A stretch of DNA of 64,000 nt from Cherax quadricarinatus (GCF_038502225.1 NW_027195377.1:1-64000); one strand, 5' to 3'. Shown: positions 20,004 to 31,673, counted from the stretch's first letter. Notes: generated by a model not told the origin, from the sequence alone. Numbers and translations are program-made.

Positions 20004-23000
20004 ACCTATTTGCTGCTAGGTGAACAGGAAAACAGGTGTAAGGAAACGCGTCGAAATGTTTCCACCCGTCGGGAATCGAACCCAGGCCCTCCGTGTGTGA
20101 AGCGGGAGCTTTAGCCACCAGGCCACCAGGCCACTCCAAACTTGTAGAACTTCTAGCATACGTGTCTTGGAGTGAAAGACGAATTTTCAGTGTGTGGACA
20201 CCTGGGTTACCAACTCACGTAGGACTGCACACTCGTCGTTATTCCTTAGGTTGGTAAAGCGATGAGTTGTGAGCATTTTGAGAGGCACGAGTAGCAGTGG
20301 ACTAGTAAAATTCGCCTCTACACTCCATGTTGATAGAGGCGAAAGGCTGAGGTCAAATGAAAGGCAGAGGGGAAGCAGAGGCCTGTGAGGGCCTTTGCAA
20401 AAAGGAAAACTATTTCCAGTGTTTGACCAGGTATATTCTTAGTCACAGCTCGCACATAAGAGTTCTCACAACACTGAAGCTGTCTTCCAACAGTAGGAGT
20501 TTTAATGATGACTTATCAGTCGGGAGAAATGGGTAGGATTGTGAATTAGTAGGTCCAGATCCCCAGCACACGTCTACTCCCCTCAACCACTCAGCCGAGA
20601 CTGTGTTGCTACCAACCAATAGCAAAACCCACAAGAATCTCCAAGACCAGTGTCTCATTATTAGACCATATCTGGACTTACACCATATCCCCTTTAAAAT
20701 CAGCCATTATTACAGACAACACCACAGACCACTACCCTACCTTTCTCATAACCAACCTAGGTAAACTGCATCAAGACACTACTAAAGTTACCCTCAGACT
20801 ACATAATGAGACAGCAGTTAATAACTTTATAACAGCTATGAATAACATCGACTGGTATAATGAGCTAGAAACCTATACAAATACTGATGAATGTATTAAT
20901 AATTTTCTACAAAAAGCCCATTACCTCTATAACAAGCATTGCCCCCCGAAAAAAACTAAACAGATCACAGCTAAGAGACTAAACAGTCTCTGCCTAACAC
21001 CCAGCATCCTTAAATCCATTAACACAAAGCACCTAAATGAAAAACAGTATAGAATGGGCCAAATAACCAGAGACCATTCTAAACGTTACTTGTCAATCCT
21101 TACCAGCCTGATAAGAAGGCCAAAGAAATGGTATTAGGAAAACAGATTACATAACATAAAAGGTGATATGAAAAAAAAAAAAAAACTGGAAAACCCTACG
21201 TGAAATTCTAGGAACTAAAAAGATATCCAAAAACAAAACGCTGAAATTAACAAAATCAGACGAACCGCTACTCTCACCAACTGAAACAGCAAACAGACTC
21301 AATGTTTTCTTCTCCACCATAGGAAAGAATCTAGCGAGCAAAATCCCAAGCTCAAACACCCGTCCATCAGACTACCTCACAGGTACCTACCTGAATACAC
21401 TATTCCTAGCTCCAAGCGCCCCAACAGAAGTTTCGCTCATCATCAACACCCTTAAAAACAAGGCAAGAGATATAAATAACTTACCACCATTTATGTACAA
21501 AAAATCTTCCCAAGTACTGTCACCAGGAGTGTAGAGGCGAATTTTACTAGTCCACTGCTACTCGTGCCTCTCAAAATGCTCACAACTCATACAGATACAG
21601 ATACTAATGCCGGAAAAAAAATCCCCCCCCAGTACCAACAATACCACCAGTCCGATAACATTCTTCTTTGCAAATATACAGGGTCTAAAGCCAGCAACAA
21701 ACAACAAAATACCTTTCATCCGTGGACTGCTTGCAGAGGCAAAGGCAATGTTCGCGGCTTTCACTGAGACCCACATAAAGGATCACTTGGACAACGAAAT
21801 ATGGATCCCAGGTTACAACCTATACAGATGTGACAGAGTGAACAGGCAAAAGGATGGGGGTTGGCCTGTACATTGCAGAGTCACTTGTTTGCACAGAACT
21901 GCTTAATGCCTCAAATGACGTAGTGGAAGTTTTAGCAGTAAAGGTCGAGAACCTAAACCTAGTCATTGTGGTAGTCTACAAGCCTCCGGATGCAACATCC
22001 CAGCAATTCCAGGAACAGCTGTTGAAAATTGACCACTGTCTGGAAAATCTTCCAGCTCCTGCACCCAACATCTTGCTCCTGGGGGATTTCAACTTAAGGC
22101 ACGTAAAATGGAGGAATATAGCAAATAATATTGTTGCAGTAATAACACCAGGAGGCAGCTCTGATGAAAACTCACACTCACACGAGCTTTTAAATCTCTG
22201 CACAAAATTCAATTTAAACCAGCAAATAATAGAGCCTACTAGACTGGAGAATACACTAGACCTCATCTTCACTAACAATGATGATCTGATAAGAAATGTC
22301 ACCATATCAAAAACAATATACTCAGATCACAACATAATTGAGGTTCAGACATGTATGCGTGGAGCCCCAGACCGACAAAATGAGACTAGTCACGAGGGAG
22401 CATTCACCAAATTCAACTTCAATAACAAAAACATAAAGTGGGACCAAGTAAACCAAGTCCTAACCGATATAAGCTGGGAAGATATACTAAGCAACACAGA
22501 CCCAAACTTATGCCTAGAACAGATTAACTCGGTGGCACTCGATGTATGCACAAGGCTTATTCCTCTAAGAAAAAGGAGGAGTAGATGTAAAATAGAAAGA
22601 GACAGGCGCTCTCTTTACAGGCGACGGAAAAGAATAACAGAGCGGCTAAAAGAGGTCAATATATCTGAAATGCGCAGGGAGACACTGGTCAGAGAAATAG
22701 CAAGCATCGAACTTAAGCTAAAAGAATCCTTTAGGAGTCAGGAATCGCGGGAAGAACTAAAAGCTATAAATGAAATCGAAAGAAACCCAAAGTATTTCTT
22801 CTCCTATGCCAAATCAAAATCGAGAACAACGTCCAGTATTGGGCCCCTACTTAAACAAGATGGGTCCTACATAGATGACAGCAAGGAAATGAGTGAGCTA
22901 CTCAAGTCCCAATATGACTCAGTTTTTAGCAAGCCGCTAACCAGACTGAGAGTCGAAGATCAAAATGAATTTTTTATGAGAGAGCCACAAAATTTGATTA

Positions 23001-23462
23001 ACACAAGCCTATCCGATGTTATCCTGACGCCAAATGACTTCGAACAGGCGATAAATGACATGCCCATGCACTCTGCCCCAGGGCCAGACTCATGGAACTC
23101 TGTGTTCATCAAGAACTGCAAGAAGCCCCTATCACGAGCCTTTTCCATCCTATGGAGAGGGAGCATGGACACGGGGGTCGTCCCTCAGTTACTAAAAACA
23201 ACAGACATAGCCCCACTCCACAAAGGGGGCAGTAAAGCAACAGCAAAGAACTACAGACCAATAGCACTAACATCCCATATCATAAAAATCTTTGAAAGGG
23301 TCCTAAGAAGCAAGATCACCACCCATCTAGAAACCCATCAGTTACACAACCCAGGGCAACATGGGTTTAGAACAGGTCGCTCCTGTCTGTCTCAACTACT
23401 GGATCACTACGACAAGGTCCTAAATGCACTAGAAGACAAAAAGAATGCAGATGTAATATATA
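20003..23462. repeat. Tandem duplication, copy 2
   Basis: Second copy of 16544-20003, including the SINE head (20005-20137), repeat G (20138-20600), the L2 fragment (20601-21525), the inverted patch (21528-21592) and LINE B. Here LINE B continues uninterrupted past 23462, so this copy keeps the original right-hand context. Confidence 0.9.
20601..21525 (+). mobile_element. L2-like LINE A fragment, duplicated copy
   Basis: Same as 17142-18066, shifted by 3459 bp, with the linker ORF at 20838-21137. Its natural continuation is at 24876, on the far side of LINE B. Confidence 0.8.
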
Positions 23463-24236
23463 CAGACTTTGCAAAAGCCTTCGACAAGTGTGACCATGGC
23501 GTAATAGCGCACAAAATGCGCGCTAAAGGAATAACAGGAAAAGTCGGTCGATGGATCTATAATTTCCTCACTAACAGAACACAGAGAGTAGTCGTCAACA
23601 GAGTAAAGTCCGAGGCAGCTACGGTGAAAAGCTCTGTTCCACAAGGCACAGTACTAGCTCCCATCTTGTTCCTCATCCTCATATCCGACATAAACAAGGA
23701 TGTCAGCCACAGCACCGTGTCTTCCTTTGCGGATGACACCCGAATCTGCATGACAGTGTCTTCCATTGCAGACACTGCAAGGCTCCAGGCGGACATCAAC
23801 CAAATCTTTCAGTGGGCTGCAGAAAACAATATGAAGTTCAACGATGAGAAATTTCAATTACTCAGATATGGTAAACATGAGGAAATTAAATCTTCATCAG
23901 AGTACAAAACAAATTCTGGCCACAAAATAGAGCGAAACACCAACGTCAAAGACCTGGGAGTGATTATGTCGGAGGATCTCACCTTCAAGGACCATAACAT
24001 TGTATCAATCGCATCTGCTAGAAAAATGACAGGATGGATAATGAGAACCTTCAAAACTAGGGAGGCCAAGCCCATGATGACACTCTTCAGGTCACTTGTT
24101 CTATCTAGGCTGGAATATTGCTGCACTCTAACAGCACCTTTCAAGGCAGGTGAAATTGCCGACCTAGAAAATGTACAGAGAACTTTCACGGCGCGCATAA
24201 CGGAGATAAAACACCTCAATTACTGGGAGCGCTTGA
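21607..24236 (+). pseudogene. LINE B ORF2, copy 2: endonuclease-RT with one frame break, cut by a short element
   Basis: Endonuclease start at 21607, frame break at about 21850-21900 as in copy 1, then a long open frame 21854-24236 that carries the rest of the endonuclease and the whole RT. Motifs seen: NYRPIALTSHIIKIFE, HGFRTGRSC, DFAKAFDKCDH, SVPQGTVLAP, SFADDTRI (catalytic FADD), then LENVQRTFTARI. Coding is interrupted in NYWERL by the element at 24237 and resumes at 24416 (RFLNLYSLERRRERY). A further frame slip near 24625 (an extra C in GGGGCCCCGAGAC) precedes the TGPRGR end at 24844. This family has no RNase H. Confidence 0.83.
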
Positions 24237-24415
24237 CCCCTCAAGGAAGGCTCCTTGATGTTGGTGAGGGGCTCTTGATTTAGGGAATTGGATCTGTGCT
24301 CCAGTTCCCCGAATTAAGCCTGAATGCCTTCCACATCCCCCCCCCCAGGCGCTGTATAATCTTCCGGGTTTAGCGCTTCCCCCTTGATTATAATAATAAT
24401 AATGGGAGCGCTTGA
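24224..24415 (+). mobile_element. 166-bp short retroelement made of I1-like 5' and 3' ends, with 13-bp TSD
   Basis: TSD TGGGAGCGCTTGA at 24224-24236 and 24403-24415. The body, 24237-24402, begins CCCCTCAAGGAAGGCTCCTT and aligns for about 95 nt with the first bases of LINE I1 (minus strand from 8107: CTCTTCAAGGGGGGCTCCTT). Its last 55 nt align with the I1 tail (GCGCTGTATA, TTTAGCGCTT, GATTATAATAATAA). There is no tRNA A/B box. It looks like a LINE internally deleted to its two ends, as RIME is to ingi in trypanosomes, and would depend on an I1-like element for movement. Confidence 0.82.
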
Positions 24416-24875
24416 GGTTTCTAAACCTGTATTCCCTGGAACGCAGGAGGGAGAGATACATGATTATATACACCTGGAAAATCCTAGAGGGACTAGTACC
24501 GAACTTGCACACGAAAATCACTCACTACGAAAGCAAAAGACTTGGCAGACGATGCACCATCCCCCCAATGAAAAGCAGGGGTGTCACTAGCACGTTAAGA
24601 GACCATACAATAAGTGTCAGGGGCCCCGAGACTGTTCAACTGCCTCCCAGCACACATTAGGGGGATTACCAACAGACCCCTGGCAGTCTTCAAGCTGGCA
24701 CTGGACAAGCACCTAAAGTCAGTTCCTGATCAGCCGGGCTGTGGCTCGTACGTTGGTTTGCGTGCAGCCAGCAGCAACAGCCTGGTTGATCAGGCGCTGA
24801 TCCACCAGGAGGCCTGGTCACAGACCGGGCCGCGGGGGCGTTGACCCCCGAAACTCTCTCCAGGTAAACTCTCCA

Positions 24876-26400
24876 GTTATTGCAACACTAACAAATCCAT
24901 CGAATCCTCCACCTTCCCATCAATTCTCAAAATAGCGAGGGTCACCCCGATTCACAAAGGATGAGATCAAACAGACTTGAATAACTCTAGACCAATATCT
25001 AACTTACCTCTGCTCGCTAAAATCTTTGAAAAATTAATTCATATGCAGATCTATTCCTACCTCTTCTCTCAAGACATACTCAACCCCTCTCAGTTTGGAC
25101 CCAGGACTAATAAAAATACAAGTGATGCTATTGTACACATGCTAGAACTAATATACACCGCTCTCGAGAAGAAAGAAGTCCCGCTGGGAATCTTTATTGA
25201 TTTACGTAAAGCTTCTGATACAGTCGACCATGATTTGCTGCACATTAAATTAACACACTATGGTATAAGAGGGCACTCCCTCATACCTTAGTAACAGAAG
25301 CCAAAATGTGTACACAAATGGAGCTAACTCTTCCACACAACCAATTACAGTTAGGGTCACACGAAGAAGTGTCCTTGGCCCTCTCCTCTTTCTCATTTAC
25401 ATCAGTGACCTACCGAATGCATCATAACTACTCAAACCAATATTATTTGCAGATGACACAACATATGTCTTCTCTCACCCAAACCCAGTCATATTGGCCA
25501 ACACTGTTAATACTGAATTGCAGAAAATATCTACCTGGATGATGACCAACAAGCTTACACTCAATACTGATAAAACCTATTTCATTCAGTTGGAAACAGA
25601 GCCACAAATGTTCCACTTAACATAGCGCTAAACGGATCACCCATCACAAGACGCACAGAGGGAAAATTCCTAGGAATCCACCTTAACAGTAGCCTTAAAT
25701 TTCAGATCCATGTACAACAAATTTCCAAGAAAGAAACGGTGCTATGTTTCACAATTAGCTCTCCTTGCACTGTATCATTCACTCATCTACCCTTATCTCA
25801 CCTATGGAATTTGTGCATGGGGATCAACAATATTAAATCACCCTTTAAGACCATTAATAACCAAGCAAAAGGCTGCAGTGACAATGATAACAACTTTCCA
25901 CTTCAGACAGCATACTCCACCAACATACAGAAGTCTAAAACTACTCACCGTAAAGAACATCCATACTTATTCATATGCCTACTACATACATAGAACATTA
26001 CACTCAAACATAAACCTCCACTTAAACTCCTCATGCTGTAAACTACTTTCACCAACGCTCAGTATTATTTTCCAATAATATAACTTAAACATTCCAATAA
26101 TATTACAACCTACAAAATACTTTCAAAGTGTCCCAGTGTAATATCCCCAGATTTTAACTTGAGCTAACTTATTGTCTGCTTTGAATAAAGACAAATATGC
26201 AACTGAAACAAACTATGATCAATTTCTCTAGTTTTAAGTAGTCTGTAAGCTATTAATTAGTCTGCCCATAATGCCTAGGCATGATGGCTCTCTTTGCCCT
26301 TCAACTCATTATTGTAACTACAGAATCTCAATGTAAACTTGCAAAGAAATAAAAATTGTATTTTATTGTATTGTATCGTGAGGGAGACACTCTCCTTGTG
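24876..26400 (+). mobile_element. L2-like LINE A fragment, 3' piece (RT and 3' UTR), degraded
   Basis: Continues the fragment that stops at 21525. RT wording survives in three frames: NNSRPISNLPLLAKIFEKLIHMQ at 24980-25290 (split over a stop), GIFIDLRKASDTVDHDLLH, then RT thumb LALYHSLIYPYLTYGICAWG at about 25755-25830. The end is TTTTATTGTATTGTATC near 26375. Many frameshifts; the PQGSV box has decayed (RRSVLGPLLF-like at 25365). Confidence 0.75.
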
Positions 26401-26579
26401 ACCAGGAGCGGCTCAAAATATTTTCCTTTACCTCAGAAGTGCAACAGTTTTAGTTTAATATGTTTATTATGCACCCCATACCCATCCTGTGGGCGGTAGT
26501 CAAAAGATTACAGAGGTACATAATGGGTCCAGGGACTGGGCCTCAAAGTTTTGATAGCTGAGCAAGCCACAGAGGCAAT

Positions 26580-26815
26580 GAACTCACAATTTACAAAGGT
26601 AATGAACTCACAATTTACAAAGGTAATGAACTCCAGGTAGGTCTAGTCACAATCATTACAAGTTACAAAGGTATTTACAGATTACAGAGGTACACAATGG
26701 GTCCAGGGACCGGGCTCCAAAGTTTTGATGGCTGAACTAGGTACAAGGTAATGAACTCACAAGTTACAAAGGTAATGAACTCACAAGTTACAAAGGTAAT
26801 GAATACTGTAAGAAT
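26580..26815. repeat. Short tandem repeat in the LINE C 3' UTR (ACAAAGGTAATGAACTCACA units)
   Basis: Units of about 22-24 bp with the core GTTACAAAGGTAATGAACTC occur several times, in two clusters. A fewer-copy version lies at 39920-39980. Confidence 0.8.
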
Positions 26816-26934
26816 GGTTACTTACGTTTATACATGGCTGCAATCATGAACAAATTTTAGAGTAATGAGCAATTCACACTTCCACACCCGGTCACAACTG
26901 TAGTGAGTTATTGGTGCAAATGTTGATTGCTGAG

Positions 26935-26939
<5 letters not shown>

Positions 26940-26981
<42 letters not shown>

Positions 26982-27002
26982 AATTCATACACACACACAC
27001 AT

Positions 27003-27041
<39 letters not shown>

Positions 27042-27111
27042 CATACACACACGCACACACACTCATACTCACACACACTCATACACACACTCACACTCAT
27101 ACACACACACA

Positions 27112-27181
<70 letters not shown>

Positions 27182-27186
27182 CACAC
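26940..27186. repeat. CT/CA microsatellite within LINE C 3' UTR
   Basis: About 250 bp of (CT)n then (CA)n with ATA/CTC interruptions. The His/Thr-rich or Cys/Val-rich frames across it are artefacts of the repeat. Confidence 0.95.
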
Positions 27187-27447
27187 ATGTGGTAATGCTT
27201 TATTTACAGCTAGCAAAGTCAGGGTATTTCTCCAGAATGGTCTGTAATATACCACTGTGGATAAAATACTTAGCCATTTCTTGAACACTTCTGAGTGAGT
27301 TGTTTCTAAATTCATTAATTTTATCGCACTCCAGTACATAATGACGCAGGGTGCAACAGATGTAAATAATGTATTATTGTTGTCTTCTACATAAATTACT
27401 TGCATGAATGTAGTGTTGAGGTACCTGCAGGTGATTTATTCCCAACA

Positions 27448-27534
<87 letters not shown>
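27448..27534. repeat. ATT trinucleotide microsatellite
   Basis: About 29 uninterrupted ATT units. It may have grown from a TAA-type LINE tail, but no flanking element body is recognisable. Confidence 0.95.
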
Positions 27535-27536
<2 letters not shown>

Positions 27537-27975
27537 ATACTCAGACAGTCAATTAACCTTGGTTGAGTGCAGACGTGTTTGCTCAGGGAGTAAAAGACTT
27601 GACACTGCCAGTGTTTAGCTCTCTTGGCACCAACTTGATATAACTTGACAATTTATTGTTCCAGTTTTCCTTAATAGAGAAAACTTTGCTTCTTCTTCTT
27701 CACTGTATCGCAGATTTAGTTAATATTTTTTGCGGCTGTGCCGAGTGTTAATGTTCAATAAAGCGTCAGTTGTAGTGGCCCTGAATAACACCAATAACAA
27801 AGACAACTGTTTAGTTTTTCTTATTTATGGTTTTTATATGAAGCTCTGGAGTAACTACCACTGTAACACTTATTGGCTAGGTAAGTAAACACTTTCTGAT
27901 GGTATTACTTATTGTCACAATGTGATAAATCAGCAAAAATAATAATATTGGCGGATGATCCAAGTGATCACCCAT
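27535..27975. other. No gene recognised
   Basis: Unclassified AT-rich DNA between the ATT microsatellite and the SINE-like stretch. I see no ORF of substance and no terminal repeats. Confidence 0.5.
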
Positions 27976-28216
27976 ATATTACCAAGGCCTCAGTAAGTTT
28001 AGTTAGTTTATTTAAGTTCAGTTACACTTTAGTTCAGCTACACAAGTTTAAGTTATTACAGTTATCATACATAGTAAGATGTGTGTATATTACCCACCAA
28101 GATAGCACAAAAAAGTTAGACTTATTTCCATTGAGGTCCTTAAATTATTATTAAGTGCTGTATGACTCATACAGGTTTAGTGCTCCACTATGAATGTAAT
28201 AATAATAATACAGGTG
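27976..28216 (+). mobile_element. Mosaic SINE-like stretch with I-type tail
   Basis: 28105-28145 resembles the tRNA-SINE body in antisense (TTAGACTTATTTCCATTGAGG). It is followed by an I-type tail, diverged: GTGCTGTATGACTCATACAG, GTTTAGTGCTCC, then TAATAATAATAATA ending near 28213. The A/T-rich upstream part is unclassified. No clear TSD was found, so the left limit is approximate. Confidence 0.45.
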
Positions 28217-28339
28217 TTGGTCAGTGAGAGAAGCATCTGAAGCTTATCTACTGGAGAAGAGTTTATATATATAACTTTAGCTTTAGAATATTTACTTTGT
28301 CTTATACTAAATTCTAACTATAGATTCACTATAAATCTT

Positions 28340-29320
28340 ATGATAACTAGCATTGATCCTGATACCAACCTCTTATCTAATGACTTAAATGAATCAAACA
28401 GCAACTGTAATTACTACACAGCAGAACAATCAAAGGCACTTCTCAGAGCCAACAACAACATAACTGTCTTTAACTACAATATCAGATTTTTAAGCAAACA
28501 TTACGATGACCTCCTAGCATTACTAAATTCCCTGCATGCCAGTATGTCCATCATTACTCTCACCGAAACCTGGTTAAAGCCAGATACTACAGATGTCTAT
28601 GCCATTCCCGGTTACACAGCCATACACAACTGTAGGCCAGATCAAAAAGGGGGTGACACAGCTATATACTACTCAGACCAACTAGAATGTATCACTAATA
28701 CTTGCACAAGGGATGAACATGGGGAATATACAATAGCTAAATTCAAATCCAAATACCTACAAAAACCTCTCACAGTGATAAACATCTACAGAGTACCACA
28801 GTCAAACATTAGCCATTTTAGTGAAAACCTAGGAAGTATGATAACTGATGCACACATGAACAAAGATCACTTACTACTCTCAGGTGGCTGCAATATAAAT
28901 CTCCTACAAGACCAAGACCCACATGTTACTGAATTCACAAACACAATGAGTAACTGCATGTTGCTACCAACAGTAAAAAGAGTTATAGAGACCTACAAGA
29001 GTTATAGAGACTAATGTTTCCCTACTAGACCACATCTGGACCAACACCATATCCCCCTTAAGATCAGGCATAATCACAGATAATACCACAGACCATTACC
29101 CTACCTTCCTCATAACAAACCTTGGCAAATTACCCCTAGACACTACTAAAGTCACTTTCAGACTTCACAATGAGGCAGCTATCAATAACTTCACAGCAGC
29201 AGTGACAAACATTGACTGGCACACTGAGCTAGAAATCTATACAGATATTGACGAATGTATTAATAATTTTCTAAAAAAGACCCAATACCTCTATAACAAG
29301 CACTGCCCTAAAAAAAACTA
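28340..29320 (+). pseudogene. LINE A2 ORF2, endonuclease part
   Basis: Reads from ATG 28340. Motifs: TVFNYNIRFLSKHYDDL (active-site Asn), LTETWLKPDTTD (catalytic Glu), AIPGYTAIHNCRPD, IYRVPQSN, LLSGGCNINLL (normally GDFN; the Asp is replaced here). The frame stops at 29012 after a repeated GAGACCTACAAGAGTTATAG-like stutter (a short local duplication at about 28981-29010). Coding resumes in other frames (DNTTDHYPTFLITNLG, 29080-29130) up to the RT frame at 29326. Confidence 0.8.
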
Positions 29321-29325
29321 AACAG

Positions 29326-31263
29326 ATGACTGCAAAGAGACTGAACAGTCCCTGGCTAACACCCAGTATCCTCAAATCCATAAATACAAAGCACCTATAC
29401 GAAAAACAGTACAGAATGGGCCACATAACCAGAGACCAAACAAAACGTTACTCGTCAATCCTAACCAGCCTAATAAGAAGGGCTAAAAAATTGTATTATG
29501 AGAACAGATTATCCAACTTACGAGGTGACATAAAAAAGACCTGGAAAACCCTATCAGAAATACTAGGAACAAAAAAGATAACACGAAATAGTGAAATTGA
29601 ATTAACAAAACCAGATGAACCCCAATTCCCACCTACTGAAACAGCAAACAGACTCAATGATTTCTTCTCCACTATAGGAAAAAACCTTGCCAATAAAATC
29701 CCAAGCTCAGATACCCCACCCAATGACTACCTCACTGGCAACTACCCGAACACACTGTTCCTAGCTCCGACTAACCCAACTGAAGTCTCCCTTATTATCA
29801 ACAAACTAAAAAACAAGACAGGAGATTTAAATACCTTACCACCCATTATATACAAAAAAGTGTCACAGGTGCTATCACCAATCATTGCAACACTCTTCAA
29901 CAAATCCATTGAATCCTCTACCTTTCCTACAGTTCTCAAAATAGCAACGGTCACCCCGATCCATAAAGGAGGAGACCACACAGACTTGAATAACTATAGG
30001 CCAATATCCAACTTACACCCTCTCTCTAAAATCTTTGAAAAATTAATCCATAAGCGTATCTATTCCTACCTCATCTCCCACAACATACTCAACCCCTGTC
30101 AATTTGGGTTCAGGCCTAATAAAAATACTAATGATGCTATTATCCACATGCTAGAACATATTTATACAGCAATAGAGAGAAAAATCTCACTGGGGATCTT
30201 CATTGACTTACGTAAAGTTTTCGATACAGTTGACCACGACTTGCTCCACATAAAATTGTCGCACTATGGTATAAGAGGGCACTCCCTCAACTACCTAAAG
30301 TCATACCTCAGCAACAGAAGCCAATATGTGTACACAAATGGGGCAAACTCTTCCGCACAGCCAATTACAGTTGGTGTCCCACAGGGAAGTGTCCTAGGCC
30401 CTCTTCTCTTTCTCATATACATAAATGACCTACCAAATGCATCGCAACTACTCAAACCCACACTATTTGCAGATGACACTACATATGTCTACTCTCACCC
30501 GAGCCCAGTCATGCTAGCCAATACTGTAAATACCGAATTACAGAAAATATCAACCTGGATGAGGACCAACAAACTTACTCTAAACATTGACAAAACCTAC
30601 TACATTCAGTTTGGTAACAGAGCTGCAGATGTGTCTCTTAACATAATGATAAATGAATCACCTATCACAAAACTCACAGAGGGAAAATTCCTAGGAATCC
30701 ACCTTGATAATAGACTCAAATTTCAAACACATATACAACAACTTTCCAAAAAAATTTCCAAGACCGTTGGCATACTATCGAAGATACGGTACTATGTTTC
30801 ACAGTCAGCCCTCCTGGCCCAATATCTCACCTATGGAATTTGTGCATGGGGCTCAACAACAATAAACCATCTCAGACCACTAATCACCCAACAAAAGGCT
30901 GCAGTCAGAATGATAACAAATTCCCACTGCAGACAGCACACTCCACCAATATTCAAAACTCTAAACCTACTCACAATACAAAACATCCATACTTATTACT
31001 GCACCTACTACATACATAGAACACTTAACTCTGACATAAGCCCTCCCCTCAAACATCTTACCAACCTCAACAGAACACATGACCATAACACAAGACACAG
31101 ATCACTCTTTGATGTTCCTCGTGTCCATCACACGCTATGCAAAAACTCAATGCACATGAAAGGCCCTAAAATCTGGAATTCATTACCTGTGAATATAAAA
31201 GAAACACTATCTGTTTATAAATTCAAGTCTCTTCTCAAAAACCTCTTACTCGCCCACATCTAA
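29326..31263 (+). CDS. LINE A2 reverse transcriptase (ORF2 3' part)
   Basis: Open frame of 645 codons. RT motifs in order: TPIHKGGDHTDLNNYRPISN, CQFGFRPNKNTNDAI, LGIFIDLRKVFDTVDHDLLH, GVPQGSVLGPLLFLIYINDL, catalytic FADD in TLFADDTTYVY, WMRTNKLTLNIDKT and KFLGIHLDNRL. The thumb has LTYGICAWGS. Compared with the sister copy at 25755, about eight residues (the LYYSLIYP stretch) are deleted in frame at about 30815. The C-terminus ends in a conserved KGPKIWNSLPVNIKET block. No RNase H follows. The frame is intact but its endonuclease is broken, so it is not autonomous. Confidence 0.87.
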   Translation: MTAKRLNSPWLTPSILKSINTKHLYEKQYRMGHITRDQTKRYSSILTSLIRRAKKLYYENRLSNLRGDIKKTWKTLSEILGTKKITRNSEIELTKPDEPQFPPTETANRLNDFFSTIGKNLANKIPSSDTPPNDYLTGNYPNTLFLAPTNPTEVSLIINKLKNKTGDLNTLPPIIYKKVSQVLSPIIATLFNKSIESSTFPTVLKIATVTPIHKGGDHTDLNNYRPISNLHPLSKIFEKLIHKRIYSYLISHNILNPCQFGFRPNKNTNDAIIHMLEHIYTAIERKISLGIFIDLRKVFDTVDHDLLHIKLSHYGIRGHSLNYLKSYLSNRSQYVYTNGANSSAQPITVGVPQGSVLGPLLFLIYINDLPNASQLLKPTLFADDTTYVYSHPSPVMLANTVNTELQKISTWMRTNKLTLNIDKTYYIQFGNRAADVSLNIMINESPITKLTEGKFLGIHLDNRLKFQTHIQQLSKKISKTVGILSKIRYYVSQSALLAQYLTYGICAWGSTTINHLRPLITQQKAAVRMITNSHCRQHTPPIFKTLNLLTIQNIHTYYCTYYIHRTLNSDISPPLKHLTNLNRTHDHNTRHRSLFDVPRVHHTLCKNSMHMKGPKIWNSLPVNIKETLSVYKFKSLLKNLLLAHI

Positions 31264-31642
31264 ATAAATACTGAATAATTGTATCTCATAAATTGTATCT
31301 CATAAATTGTATCTCATATATGTATCTCATTATTGTATCTCATAAATGTCAACCTGTGACCCAATCAAACTTTGTTACTTTTTAACTTCATTACCTAACA
31401 GAATATTCCATTCTACTGATTACACAGCAACACAGTAAATGACCATATGACCTGTCTTTGTAATACTCATTTGTACTAAATTGTTATCTGTTTTACAATA
31501 ATTTTTGTACCACTGAATATATCATTGCTTAGTTAATCTTAAGTTAATTTTAAGCCTGCCCATAATGCTCTGCATACAAGGGGCTTTGGCATGCTGCACT
31601 TTAAAAATTGTATTCCTTGTACTTCTCTGTATCATGTTCAAA

Positions 31643-31670
<28 letters not shown>

Positions 31671-31673
<3 letters not shown>

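Larger units (their letters stand above)
21593..24870 (+). mobile_element. LINE B (plus strand), most complete copy, inserted in L2-like LINE A
   Basis: CR1-like LINE running from the endonuclease start to the 3' end CTCTCCAGGTAAACTC at about 24868. A 166-bp short retroelement (24237-24402) is inserted in its RT C-terminal region. It interrupts an L2-like fragment, which ends TGTCACCA at about 21523 and resumes TTATTGCAACAC at about 24877. Confidence 0.85.
26439..27359 (-). mobile_element. 5'-truncated I-group LINE C 3' end with 9-bp TSD
   Basis: TSD GTGCAACAG at 26439-26447 and 27351-27359. The 903-bp body on the minus strand begins in the last coding part of LINE C ORF2 (same as 42780-42945), passes a long TG run (plus-strand CA, 26950-27186), then about 470 bp of 3' UTR, and ends ATAATAAACATATTAAAC. 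Because one TSD encloses all three parts, they belong to one element; the same order is found at 39806-42945. Confidence 0.87.
28217..31670 (+). mobile_element. LINE A2: L2/CR1-like element, ORF2 nearly complete
   Basis: Contains a leader, the ORF2 endonuclease from ATG 28340, the RT to 31263, and a 3' UTR ending in AAAT repeats at 31645-31670. ORF1 is missing (5' truncated). It is the best copy of this family in the window. Confidence 0.85.

Noticed and set aside
26828..27195. His/Thr-rich or Cys/Val-rich coding frames
   Set aside because: They arise from CA/TG repeats within the LINE C 3' UTR.
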